Part shown: positions 8,333 through 17,427 of the stretch, piece after piece
Position numbering within the stretch: position 1 is the stretch's first letter
Layout: each line of letters begins with the position of its first letter
NCBI RefSeq assembly: GCF_012395185.1
Contig: NZ_JAAZTU010000013.1
Location: forward strand, 1-64,000
Source: Vibrio aestuarianus
GTDB lineage: Bacteria > Pseudomonadota > Gammaproteobacteria > Enterobacterales > Vibrionaceae
Direction: 5' to 3'
DNA length: 64,000 bases
Program-made: the position numbers and the translations under genes
Notes under the pieces: model-generated
Seen by the model: the letters and a program-made list of their open reading frames with translations, nothing else
What the model was told of the DNA's origin: nothing
The model's database searches: none

Positions 8333-10102
8333 ATGGAATACGATTATCTTGTAATAGCGGGTTACTTTGCTCTTATGGTAGCAATCAGCCTGATATTCAA
8401 AAAAATGGCAAGCAATAGCACCAGCGACTACTTTCGTGGGGGCGGTAAAATGCTCTGGTGGATGGTCGGTGCAACGGCTTTCATGACACAATTTTCAGCC
8501 TGGACTTTTACTGGTGCTGCAGGTAAAGCCTTCAATGATGGCTTTGCTGTCTTGGGCGTTTTTATTGGTAACATTCTTGCTTATGTTTTTGCCTACTTAT
8601 ACTTTGCTCGCCGCTTCCGCCAAATGCGTGTTGATACGCCGACAGAAGGTATTCGTCGACGTTTTAACAGCACCAACGAACAATTTTTTACTTGGGTGAT
8701 TATCCCTTTAAGTATTATTAATGGTGGCGTTTGGCTAAACGGGTTAAGCGTTTTCGCTTCAGCCGTATTTAATGCAGATATCATGACCACCATTTGGGTG
8801 ACAGGTATTGCGGTTCTGCTTATTTCACTACTAAGTGGTGCTTGGGGTGTTGTCGCCTCTGACTTTATCCAAACGCTGGTGATTGCCATTATCTCCATTG
8901 CATGTGCAATTGTTGCGTTAGTTGTTGTCGGTGGACCTGGTGAAATTATCACTGAGTTCCCATCAGGTTTCTTTGTTGGCCCTGATATGAACTACCCTGT
9001 GTTGATTGTCTGTTCGTTCCTGTTCTTTGTGGTTAAACAGCTACAAAGTATCAATAATATGCAAGACTCTTACCGTTTCTTAAATGCAAAAGATTCGAAC
9101 AATGCTAGTAAAGCTGCACTAATGGCTGGTTTTATGATGCTAGCAGGCGCAATCATTTGGTTCATCCCACCATGGGCGACGGCAATTATGTACCCTGATG
9201 CTGCATCTGAATACCCAGCACTAGGCGCTAAAGCGAGTGATGCTGTATACTTAGTTTTTGCTCGTGAATACATGCCAATAGGTACTGTAGGCTTATTAAT
9301 GGCCGGTTTGTTTGCAGCAACAATGTCTTCCATGGATTCAGCACTAAACCGTAACTCTGGTATTTTTGTCCGTAGTTTCTACTCAACTATTATTCGTAAA
9401 GGTAAAGCATCTGATAAAGAGCAACTTCGCGCAGGTCAAGCTGTGTGTGTGGTGAACGGCTTACTGGTTATTCTAACCGCTCAGTTCTTCACCTCTCTTA
9501 AAGAAGTGAGCCTTTTTGACCTGATGATGCAAGTATCGACACTGCTACAAGGCCCAATCCTAGTACCACTGTGTTTTGGTATGATTATTCGCAAAACGCC
9601 AAAATGGGCACCATGGGCAACAGTACTATTTGGCGCACTTGTTTCTTGGTCAATCGTCAATGTATTTACCCCTCAAGTTGTCGCTGGATGGTTCGGAATT
9701 GATCAGCTAACGGGTCGTGAAATTTCTGAGTTCCGCACAACGATTACCATTGCAGCACACTTAATCTTTACCGCTGGCTTCTTCTGGGCAACGACCTTGT
9801 TCTACAAAGAAGAGCAAGATGCCAATAAAGAAGTTTGTGAACAGTTCTTTAAAGATGTTGAAACCGAATGTGTCTCTGAAGATGGTCAAGATATCGTTGA
9901 CCGTATGCAACGTAACAAGCTAGGCACACTAGTAATGTACATGGCTGCGGGACTGACACTGATGATATTGATTCCAAACCCACTGTGGGGACGTATACTC
10001 TTCCTTGGCTGTGCAGCATCTATCTTTGCTATCGGCTATGCACTGAAGAAAAGCGCTCGATTAGATTCGAATGGTAACAAAGTTATCACATCAACAAACT
10101 AA
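8333..10102 (+). CDS. Sodium:solute symporter (SSS family), likely uronate or oligogalacturonide
   Basis: 589 residues with about 13-14 membrane segments, SSS fold. The N-terminus (EYDYLVIAGYFALMVAI) and the SDYFRGGGKMLWWMVGATAF region are typical of the family. A hydrophilic stretch near 500-545 precedes the last segments. It should import a solute with Na+ across the inner membrane. It starts at ATG 8333 after GAGG. Being followed 64 bp later by ogl and lying behind KdgR- and CRP-like sites, its substrate is probably galacturonate or short unsaturated pectin oligomers; SSS proteins cannot be assigned a substrate by eye. Confidence 0.8.
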   Translation: MEYDYLVIAGYFALMVAISLIFKKMASNSTSDYFRGGGKMLWWMVGATAFMTQFSAWTFTGAAGKAFNDGFAVLGVFIGNILAYVFAYLYFARRFRQMRVDTPTEGIRRRFNSTNEQFFTWVIIPLSIINGGVWLNGLSVFASAVFNADIMTTIWVTGIAVLLISLLSGAWGVVASDFIQTLVIAIISIACAIVALVVVGGPGEIITEFPSGFFVGPDMNYPVLIVCSFLFFVVKQLQSINNMQDSYRFLNAKDSNNASKAALMAGFMMLAGAIIWFIPPWATAIMYPDAASEYPALGAKASDAVYLVFAREYMPIGTVGLLMAGLFAATMSSMDSALNRNSGIFVRSFYSTIIRKGKASDKEQLRAGQAVCVVNGLLVILTAQFFTSLKEVSLFDLMMQVSTLLQGPILVPLCFGMIIRKTPKWAPWATVLFGALVSWSIVNVFTPQVVAGWFGIDQLTGREISEFRTTITIAAHLIFTAGFFWATTLFYKEEQDANKEVCEQFFKDVETECVSEDGQDIVDRMQRNKLGTLVMYMAAGLTLMILIPNPLWGRILFLGCAASIFAIGYALKKSARLDSNGNKVITSTN

Positions 10103-10166
10103 CCCTACTGATTTACTGACTGCCAGCCCTAATACGGTTGGTAGTCTTATCCCGGAGAGAGAAAAA

Positions 10167-11333
10167 ATGGCCAAAGGCGATATTATCCAGCTTGAGTTTG
10201 AACAATTTGTTGACAGTGATACGCAAGCAGTAACCACCCGTTTAACACCAAAAGACATCACGTGTCACCGTAATTATTTCTACCAAAAGTGCTTTACTCA
10301 AGATGGAAGTAAACTGCTATTTGCTGGTGACTTTGATCAAAATCGCAACTACTACCTGCTTGATTTCAAAACCCAAACGGCAAAGCAACTCACAGAAGGT
10401 AAAGGCGATAATACTTTCGGCGGATTTATTTCAACCGATGAACGCTCATTCTTCTATGTGAAAAATGAACTCAACCTGATGAAGGTTGACCTCGATACAC
10501 TCGAAGAAACCATTATTTACACCGTAGATAAAGAGTGGAAAGGCTATGGTACTTGGGTAGCGAATAGCGACTGCACCAAGCTGGTAGGTATTGAAATTTT
10601 AAAAAGCTGCTGGAAACCACTGACCGACTGGAAAAAATTCCATGATTTTTACCATACCAACCCAACCTGCCGTCTAATTAAAGTTGACATCGCTACCGGT
10701 GAGCTTGAAGTAGTTCACCAAGAAGATGCATGGCTTGGTCATCCTATTTACCGCCCATTTGATGATACAACCATTGGTTTCTGTCATGAAGGTCCACATG
10801 ACTTAGTCGATGCACGTATGTGGCTAGTCAATGAAGACGGCAGTAATGTACGCAAAATCAAGAGCCACGCTCCTGGCGAGTCCTGCACTCACGAGTTCTG
10901 GATTCCTGATGGTAGTGCAATGGCTTATGTCTCATACTTCAAGGGGCAAGCCGAGCGTGTTATTTACAAAGCTGACCCAGTAACTTTAGAAAATGAAGAA
11001 GTAATGGTTATGCCGCCTTGTTCTCACTTAATGAGCAACTTTGACGGTTCTTTAATGGTTGGTGATGGCTGTGATACTCCGGTTGATGTTGCCGATGATT
11101 CTGGCTATAACATCGAAAACGACCCATTCCTGTATATTTTGAATACCAAAACTAAAACCTACGCGAAATTAGCCAAGCACAATACATCTTGGCAAGTGCT
11201 CGACGGCGATAGACAAATCACTCACCCACACCCATCGTTTACTCCAGATGACAGCAGCGTGCTATTTACCAGTGATTTTGAAGGAGTTCCGGCTCTTTAT
11301 CTAACAGAGATACCTAAAGAGTTAGTCAATTAA
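10167..11333 (+). CDS. ogl: Oligogalacturonide lyase Ogl (PL22)
   Basis: 388 residues, exactly the length I know for enterobacterial Ogl. Conserved stretches include CHRNYFYQKCF, the run WLGHPIYRP to FCHEGPHDLVDARMW, SCTHEFW, PPCSHLMSN and HPHPSFTPDD; the His residues are the expected metal and catalytic ligands of this beta-propeller lyase. It splits unsaturated digalacturonate in the cytoplasm to 5-keto-4-deoxyuronate. I chose ATG 10167 because GGAGAG lies 7 bases upstream; the frame is open back to 10071, which would add 32 unlike residues overlapping the symporter gene. Very secure call. Confidence 0.95.
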   Translation: MAKGDIIQLEFEQFVDSDTQAVTTRLTPKDITCHRNYFYQKCFTQDGSKLLFAGDFDQNRNYYLLDFKTQTAKQLTEGKGDNTFGGFISTDERSFFYVKNELNLMKVDLDTLEETIIYTVDKEWKGYGTWVANSDCTKLVGIEILKSCWKPLTDWKKFHDFYHTNPTCRLIKVDIATGELEVVHQEDAWLGHPIYRPFDDTTIGFCHEGPHDLVDARMWLVNEDGSNVRKIKSHAPGESCTHEFWIPDGSAMAYVSYFKGQAERVIYKADPVTLENEEVMVMPPCSHLMSNFDGSLMVGDGCDTPVDVADDSGYNIENDPFLYILNTKTKTYAKLAKHNTSWQVLDGDRQITHPHPSFTPDDSSVLFTSDFEGVPALYLTEIPKELVN

Positions 11334-11370
11334 ACCTTCACTGAAAGCAACCACTGACAGTTTTCACCCC

Positions 11371-11396
11371 AAGGCAAAGACAGCGTGCTTTGCCTT
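11371..11396 (+). terminator. Stem-loop between ogl and uxaC
   Basis: AAGGCAAAG at 11371-11379 pairs perfectly with CTTTGCCTT at 11388-11396 around an 8-nt loop. The following ATCTTGCCCC lacks a proper T run, so it may act as a partial terminator or mRNA stabiliser. Confidence 0.4.
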
Positions 11397-11425
11397 ATCT
11401 TGCCCCGTAATGATGTGAAAAGCCC

Positions 11426-12835
11426 ATGATACCAAGCTCTTATATTACTGATGCATTTTTACTTGAGTGCGATTTAGCAAACGATCTTTACCACAACTAC
11501 GCTTCTGATTTACCGATCATTGATTACCATAATCACCTTGAAGCAAAAGATATTTGGCTTGATCGCAGTTACCAAAGCATTGCGGAAGCTTGGCTAAAAT
11601 ACGATCACTATTTATGGCGTGCCATGCGAAGCGTTGGCATTGAGGAACACTTTATTACCGGTGATGCCTCTGAATATGAGAAGTTTGAAAAATGGTGCGA
11701 GGTGATGCCGTACTTAATCGGCAGCCCGTTATATCAATGGTGCCATTTAGAACTTAAGCGCTATTTTGATTTAGATTGCCTGATCAATCCCAAAAACTGC
11801 CCAGTGATATGGCAGCACTGCAATGACCTATTAGCTAGCGGTGTATTATCAGCTCGCAATATCTTGATAAAAAACAAGGTTGACACACTCTGTACAACTG
11901 ATGATCCTCTAAGCGATTTACACTATCACCACGCATTGGCTGAGTCTGACTTTGCTGTCAAAGTGCTGCCAACCTTTAGAACTGACGCATTAGTTAATGT
12001 CAGCCAACCGACCATTTTTGGCGATATGCTCAAAAAACTCAGTCATAGCACTGGTATTGCAATCCACCAGCTTAGTGATTTTCAAGCTGCGTTAATCCAG
12101 AGGATCGACTATTTTCATCAAGCTGGTTGCCGCCTGTCAGATATTGGCATTAACATCGTCAACTACGCCGAGTATGACGATACACAAATTGAGTTTATCT
12201 TCCAAAAAATGCTATCGCTGCAACACCTTAGTGATGCAGAACAGCAGCAATGGCAAAGCGCGACTTTCCAGTTTCTCGGCCAACAATACCACCAGCGTCA
12301 ATGGACAATGCAAGTTCATATCGGTGTTCAGCCCAACGTAAACCAACGCCGCTTGCAACAGATTGGGGCTGGAACTGGTTTTAGCATCATGCATGATGCC
12401 GAAGTGGTCACTCCACTTGCCTTACTGCTTGATAAACTAGACCAAACCAATCAATTACCACAGACAGTTCTTTATAATTTGAACCCGAAAGATACGTGGT
12501 CTATTGCATGTTTAATTGGCGCATTTCAAGACTCCGTCACCAGTGCCGGCAAGGTTCAGCTTGGCGCAGCATGGTGGTTTAACGATCACAAGCAAGGCAT
12601 GATCAATCAAATGAGCGCTCTGGCAAATTTAGGTGCATTAGGTGCCTTTGTCGGGATGCTGACCGATTCCAGAAACTTATTTTCAATGTCCAGACACGAA
12701 TATTTCCGCCGCGTGTTGTGTAACTTATTAGCAAAATGGGTCAATAGCGGTGAAATACCTAACGACCCTGAACTATTAAAACAATCAATTGAAAATATTT
12801 GCTTTTTAAATGCCAAACGCTATTTCCACTTTTAA
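11426..12835 (+). CDS. uxaC: Uronate isomerase UxaC
   Basis: 469 residues, amidohydrolase-superfamily uronate isomerase. The metal-binding HxH lies in IIDYHNHLEA (near residues 32-41), and MQVHIGVQ and the WWFNDHKQGM region are typical of UxaC. It converts D-galacturonate to tagaturonate and D-glucuronate to fructuronate in the cytoplasm. It starts at ATG 11426 with only a weak ribosome site. The next gene follows after 17 bp. uxaB, uxaA and kdgK/kdgA are not in the window and must be elsewhere for the pathway to work. Confidence 0.92.
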   Translation: MIPSSYITDAFLLECDLANDLYHNYASDLPIIDYHNHLEAKDIWLDRSYQSIAEAWLKYDHYLWRAMRSVGIEEHFITGDASEYEKFEKWCEVMPYLIGSPLYQWCHLELKRYFDLDCLINPKNCPVIWQHCNDLLASGVLSARNILIKNKVDTLCTTDDPLSDLHYHHALAESDFAVKVLPTFRTDALVNVSQPTIFGDMLKKLSHSTGIAIHQLSDFQAALIQRIDYFHQAGCRLSDIGINIVNYAEYDDTQIEFIFQKMLSLQHLSDAEQQQWQSATFQFLGQQYHQRQWTMQVHIGVQPNVNQRRLQQIGAGTGFSIMHDAEVVTPLALLLDKLDQTNQLPQTVLYNLNPKDTWSIACLIGAFQDSVTSAGKVQLGAAWWFNDHKQGMINQMSALANLGALGAFVGMLTDSRNLFSMSRHEYFRRVLCNLLAKWVNSGEIPNDPELLKQSIENICFLNAKRYFHF

Positions 12836-12852
12836 ATTTTAGGTAAGTCACT

Positions 12853-14859
12853 ATGTTGCAATTTAACTCTCAGCAGATTGAAACCATTCGTCAAAGAGCA
12901 AGCTCAACATTTATCCAGCAATTAGAAAAAGAAAATGAAATCGTTCTTTATTCCGACACATTAGTCCCGCCCGATAACCGTGCAACCTGGAATTTATATT
13001 ATTTTTGCCCAGAGCATGGCGTTAGACTCACATGGGATCGCCAAAAACCAACCCAGCATTGCTGCCCCGTTGATGGAAAGGTGTTTACCGGTGAACCGTA
13101 TGATGGTGCATGGTGGCGTGGTCTCAATGGCTTAAATGCGAAAGCGTGTAATCAGTTGGGGTTGCTGTGGCAAATTACCGGTAAGCAGGAATACTTTGAT
13201 AAAGTTGCTGCTCTATTAATGGAATACGCCAAGTATTATCCAACCTATGAGGAACACGGCGGTATTCCTTATAACGGACCAGGTAAAGCTAACGCCCAAA
13301 CTTTGTGTGAAGCTAACTGTAATCTTGATTTTGCACTCGGTTATGACTTTATCCGTGAAGCATTAAGCCCAGCTCAGCGTGAGTACATTGAAACCCGTTT
13401 ATTGCGTGAAGGTGCTGAGTTTTTGATGCAACACCGCACACCTCAACTGCATAACCATGAAATGAAAATTAATGCGACGGTTGGCGTGATAGGCTTGATC
13501 CTCCATGACGAGCAATATATCGATTTTGCATGCAACACACCGTATGGCTTGAAATACCAACTCGATCACGGTGTTGGTGGCGAAGGTCTATGGTTTGAAG
13601 GGTCGATCCACTACCATTATTATGCATTGCAAGCCTTAATGGCTTTCGAAAAACTGGCGCGTGGTACTCGCTATTCATTAGCGGATCACCCCGCCTTTCT
13701 AACTATGCTTTCATTCCCGTTAAAGCTCATTCTCAATACGGGTGATTTCCCAAAACTCAATGACTGTATCGCGGGACAAGAAAAACTCAACCACACCCAT
13801 TTGTTTGAATATGCATACAGTGAGTTTAAACAACCATTGTTTGCATCAGCCTTAACCAGCATCTATAAGTCACAAGATAGAGACAATATTGACGCACTGC
13901 TTTATGGCGTTGAAACCCTCCCTGACGTTGAACCCATTGCCAGCAATCCTATCCATGCACCACAATCCGGTATTACGCTGTTCGAGGATGCTAACCATAA
14001 GAATATGCTGCTATTAAAGCATTCTCCTTACGGTGGTGAGCACGACCATTACGATCGCCTAGGGCTTATTTTGATCAAAGATGGTAAAGAAATTCTGCCC
14101 GATTTAGGCACTACAGGTTATGGTGCAGAATTGCATTATGGGTATTATAAAAACAGCGCTAGTCATAATACTCTGGTCGTCAATCAAAAGAATCAAACGC
14201 CAGCCAACCCTGAAGTCATCAATTATATTGAACATGATAACTACCAATACATCGATACCTGTGTAGATTGGCGGAAGCCTGCTGCAACCGTTGATAGCCA
14301 TACTATCAAGCAGTGGGATGAAGAATCCTATAGAGACATTCAATTTAGACGAAGCATTTTATGGCTTGGCGATCTGGCCATCGAAATTAATCAGGTCAAA
14401 AATCCACATCAACAAAACTTAGATCTCACTTGGCATACACGCGGTACATTCAACGGATTACCTTGCCGTTTTAGTGAAACAACAAACCCATTGCAGGGGC
14501 CTTTAGCACGCATGCATAGTTGTAAAAAGGCGGAGATTGATGACGCAATCACTCGAGTCAATTATCGTATCGCTGGCAGTACAACCTATACGCAGCATCA
14601 CCATATTGACGGCGGCCACTCAATATTGACAGGACTTGCGCCGGATAACCCAGCGACAAGTGATCTTTCTTATTTATTGATCAGAGGCAATCTACAACAA
14701 CTCAGATGCGTCACTCTTCATGACTTCAATGACCACTACCAACTACTAAATTGTGAATGGAAGCAGCAAATGTTGACCATCACTTTCCGTAAATCTAAAG
14801 AACGATTTACCGTCAACATTGATTTTAAAAACTCATCCGTAAAACTAGAACAATCATAA
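12853..14859 (+). CDS. Heparinase II/III-fold protein, probable polysaccharide lyase of unknown specificity
   Basis: 668 residues with no signal peptide. The N-terminal part up to about 370 looks like an alpha/alpha toroid and the rest a beta sandwich, the fold shared by PL12, PL15, PL17 and PL21 lyases. HNHEMKIN (200-207), FEGSIHYHYY (248-257) and GEHDHYDRLGL are likely catalytic and metal parts. CPEHG (52-56) and HCCPVDG (69-75) look like a zinc-ribbon pair. It is 17 bp after uxaC, so surely in the same operon. Being cytoplasmic and next to a uronate isomerase, it should cleave an imported uronic-acid oligomer. PL family and substrate are not determinable by eye. Confidence 0.72.
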   Translation: MLQFNSQQIETIRQRASSTFIQQLEKENEIVLYSDTLVPPDNRATWNLYYFCPEHGVRLTWDRQKPTQHCCPVDGKVFTGEPYDGAWWRGLNGLNAKACNQLGLLWQITGKQEYFDKVAALLMEYAKYYPTYEEHGGIPYNGPGKANAQTLCEANCNLDFALGYDFIREALSPAQREYIETRLLREGAEFLMQHRTPQLHNHEMKINATVGVIGLILHDEQYIDFACNTPYGLKYQLDHGVGGEGLWFEGSIHYHYYALQALMAFEKLARGTRYSLADHPAFLTMLSFPLKLILNTGDFPKLNDCIAGQEKLNHTHLFEYAYSEFKQPLFASALTSIYKSQDRDNIDALLYGVETLPDVEPIASNPIHAPQSGITLFEDANHKNMLLLKHSPYGGEHDHYDRLGLILIKDGKEILPDLGTTGYGAELHYGYYKNSASHNTLVVNQKNQTPANPEVINYIEHDNYQYIDTCVDWRKPAATVDSHTIKQWDEESYRDIQFRRSILWLGDLAIEINQVKNPHQQNLDLTWHTRGTFNGLPCRFSETTNPLQGPLARMHSCKKAEIDDAITRVNYRIAGSTTYTQHHHIDGGHSILTGLAPDNPATSDLSYLLIRGNLQQLRCVTLHDFNDHYQLLNCEWKQQMLTITFRKSKERFTVNIDFKNSSVKLEQS

Positions 14860-14886
14860 TGTTCATCAGCCAGTGATGACTCTCCA

Positions 14887-14918
14887 TAAAAAAAGGGATT
14901 GAATTCAATCCCTTTTTT
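14887..14918. terminator. Bidirectional terminator
   Basis: A perfect palindrome AAGGGATTGAATTCAATCCC with flanking A and T runs lies between the converging lyase gene and glgB. It can end transcription on either strand. Confidence 0.8.
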
Positions 14919-14928
14919 ACACGGTAAA

Positions 14929-15055
14929 TATACCCTTTTTACTTGAAGCTACAGCGGTGTTGGCTACATTCGCTCCCCCCAATAAGATAGTTTATCTATG
15001 CTGACGGGAATGAACTCACTTGACATCTAGCGGCAACTTCAAGTGATTTAGGTAT
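14929..15055. repeat. Palindromic intergenic repeat, copy 1
   Basis: Starts TATACCC, continues ACTTGAAGCTACAGCGGTG, has the central AGTTTATCTATGCT, and ends in CAACTTCAAG then TTAGGTAT. The two ends are imperfect inverted repeats. It is the most diverged of the full-length copies. It sits 9 bp before the 3' end of glgB, so it can be in the glgB transcript tail. Other copies are at 54728, 57599 and 60960. Confidence 0.85.
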
Positions 15056-15064
15056 TGAACCAAT

Positions 15065-17248
15065 TTAAGCGTTCAATTTGTAGAAAATGGTCGCCAACGG
15101 CGGGATGCGTAAAAGCAGCGATTGAGGCAAACCTTCACTTTCAACCGCCTCCGTTTTCGCAGAGGACAGCACCTCAAAACCACTGCCGCCGTACTTCTCA
15201 TCATCGGTATTGAGTAGCAATTGATACTCACCATCAACAGGCATCCCTAGCTGAAATTCTTCATGAGGTACGGGAGTAAAGTTGGTGATAATCAGCACAC
15301 GTTCACCCGCTTCACTAATCCGCTCATGAGCCAAAATACTGGCGTCGGCTGCATCTTGAAGACGCCACTCAAAACCACGCGGTTCACTGTCTAATTCAAA
15401 TAGCGCTTTCTGTTGTTGGTAGACGGTGTTCAGATCACGCGTTAAATTTTGCACTCCCTGATGACGTTCAAATTGTAGTAAGAACCATTGCAGCTGATCG
15501 TCGTGATTCCACTCTGCGGTTTGGCCAATTTCCGCGCCCATAAAGTTGAGCTTTTTACCCGGCTGACCATACATGTAGCCCATATACGCTCGTAAGTTCG
15601 CCGTTTGCTGCCACTCATCACCGGGCATTTTATTGTGGATAGAACCTTTTCCATACACCACTTCGTCGTGTGACAAAGACAATACATAGTTTTCACTGTG
15701 CGCGTAGACAAGCGGGAAGGTAATGGTGTCATGATGATACTTGCGATGGACAGGATCTTGTTGGATATAGGATAAGCTGTCGTGCATCCAGCCCATATTC
15801 CATTTAAAACCAAAGCCTAAACCGCCCATAAAGGTCGGTGCAGAAACTCCTGGAAAAGCCGTAGACTCTTCAGCAATGGTCATCGCATTGGGGAAGTGTT
15901 TATACACTTCCTCATTCATCCATTTTAAGGTAGCAATCGCATCGTAGTTTTCGCGACCACCGTCTACATTGGGAATCCACTGGTCATGGCTACGCGAGTA
16001 GTCGAGGTAGAGCATTGAAGCAACAGCATCGACGCGGATACCGTCTATATGGAATTGCTCAAACCAATACAAAGCGTTGGAAACAAGAAAACGGCGTACA
16101 TGTTCACGGCCAAGGTCGTAAATATACGAATTCCAATCTTGATGCCAACCACGACGAGGGTCTGGATCATGAAACAGTGGTGTACCATCAAAATTGGCCA
16201 GACCGTGGCTGTCTGCTGGGAAATGAGCAGGAACCCAATCTAGCACAACGCCAATACCGGCTAGGTGACATTGTTCAACAAAATATTTGAAATCATCCGG
16301 CGTACCAAAGCGGCTGGTTGGCGCAAATAAACCTACCGGTTGATAACCCCATGAGCCGTAAAATGGATGCTCAGAAACTGGCATTAATTCGACGTGGGTA
16401 TAACCCAAGTCAACTAAGTAAGGCACTAATTGCTCGGCAAGTTCTCGATAATTTAGGAACTCACCTTGTTCATTACGACGCCAAGAACCGACATGCAACT
16501 CATAAAATGACAACGCTTGTTTACGCTTTTCTGATACAGGTCGAGTCTGCCATGCGCCATCTTGCCATTGATAGCGGCTATGATCGTACGTCACAGAGGC
16601 AAAAGAAGGGTATTGCTCGGCATAAAAGCCCCAAGGATCCGCCTTGTGTGGCAACCCTTCACCATGTGGACCTTTAAGTTCGAATTTGTATTGGGTACCC
16701 TCGGCTAAATCAGGCATAAAAATGCCCCAGATACCGTAATCAAGACGCTGCATTGGGTGGCGACGACCATCCCAGTCGTTAAATGCACCAATCAAACTGC
16801 ACGCTTGTGCATGTGGAGCATAAACCAAGAAACGCGTACCTGAGACCTGTTTACCGTCACGCTCAAGCGTAATAAATTGCGACCCCATATGATGGTACAT
16901 CGACTTCGGTGTATGAAGATCATCATATTCTGCGTACAAGCTATGGTATTGATACGGGTCGTCGATCAACTGCTCAGTGCCAGCCCAATCGATGGCCAAT
17001 TGGTAGTGAGTAAAACGTAAATCCCTGTCAGATTTCAATACAAAACCAGATTCTTCCTCACGTTCGAGCTCAATTCGAGGTTGATTTTCTATCACCAACT
17101 CGACTTTATCTGCACCCGGCATCCATACACGTAACGCCCCTTGATCCTGAGCCAGATAAGGGCCTAAAAATGAAAACGGATCAGCAAATGCTGCATGAGA
17201 AAGTTGGCTATATACCTGCTTTTGTTTTGAAAGCTTTTTTATTTTCAT
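15065..17248 (-). CDS. glgB: 1,4-alpha-glucan branching enzyme GlgB
   Basis: 727 residues, GH13 branching enzyme, the normal length (E. coli 728). It has an N-terminal CBM48-like region (to about 240), a central barrel, and a C-terminal beta domain. Catalytic motifs are visible: [10 protein letters not shown] with the nucleophile Asp, [10 protein letters not shown] with the acid Glu, and LSHDEV. It introduces alpha-1,6 branches into glycogen. Start ATG 17248 follows AGGAGTAGGGAT. It is third in the minus-strand series glgP, malQ, glgB, but a terminator-like hairpin lies between malQ and glgB, so it may have partly separate expression. Confidence 0.96.
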   Translation of the reverse strand: MKIKKLSKQKQVYSQLSHAAFADPFSFLGPYLAQDQGALRVWMPGADKVELVIENQPRIELEREEESGFVLKSDRDLRFTHYQLAIDWAGTEQLIDDPYQYHSLYAEYDDLHTPKSMYHHMGSQFITLERDGKQVSGTRFLVYAPHAQACSLIGAFNDWDGRRHPMQRLDYGIWGIFMPDLAEGTQYKFELKGPHGEGLPHKADPWGFYAEQYPSFASVTYDHSRYQWQDGAWQTRPVSEKRKQALSFYELHVGSWRRNEQGEFLNYRELAEQLVPYLVDLGYTHVELMPVSEHPFYGSWGYQPVGLFAPTSRFGTPDDFKYFVEQCHLAGIGVVLDWVPAHFPADSHGLANFDGTPLFHDPDPRRGWHQDWNSYIYDLGREHVRRFLVSNALYWFEQFHIDGIRVDAVASMLYLDYSRSHDQWIPNVDGGRENYDAIATLKWMNEEVYKHFPNAMTIAEESTAFPGVSAPTFMGGLGFGFKWNMGWMHDSLSYIQQDPVHRKYHHDTITFPLVYAHSENYVLSLSHDEVVYGKGSIHNKMPGDEWQQTANLRAYMGYMYGQPGKKLNFMGAEIGQTAEWNHDDQLQWFLLQFERHQGVQNLTRDLNTVYQQQKALFELDSEPRGFEWRLQDAADASILAHERISEAGERVLIITNFTPVPHEEFQLGMPVDGEYQLLLNTDDEKYGGSGFEVLSSAKTEAVESEGLPQSLLLRIPPLATIFYKLNA

Positions 17249-17281
17249 ATCCCTACTCCTAACCTAACTTTCTTTCAAAGT

Positions 17282-17309
17282 AAAAAAATGCCCGCTAACC
17301 GGCGGGCAT
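17282..17309 (-). terminator. Terminator after malQ
   Basis: Read on the minus strand, TGCCCGCC GGTTA GCGGGCA is followed by seven T residues. It is 119 bp beyond the malQ stop and 34 bp before the glgB start. Confidence 0.7.
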
Positions 17310-17427
17310 ACTAGCGGAGTACAGTGTACCGAACTCCATGATTACATTGAGTGACTTACGCTAAAATTCTGTGTGCAATCACAAAGAAACATGACACTAA
17401 GCCAATACAATGAGGCTTAGTGAGTCT

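Noticed and set aside
14915..14929. TTTTACACGGTAAAT, resembling a parS2 site
   Set aside because: The second half is GGTAAA where TGTAAA is required; it lies at the edge of a terminator and a repeat, so I treat it as chance.
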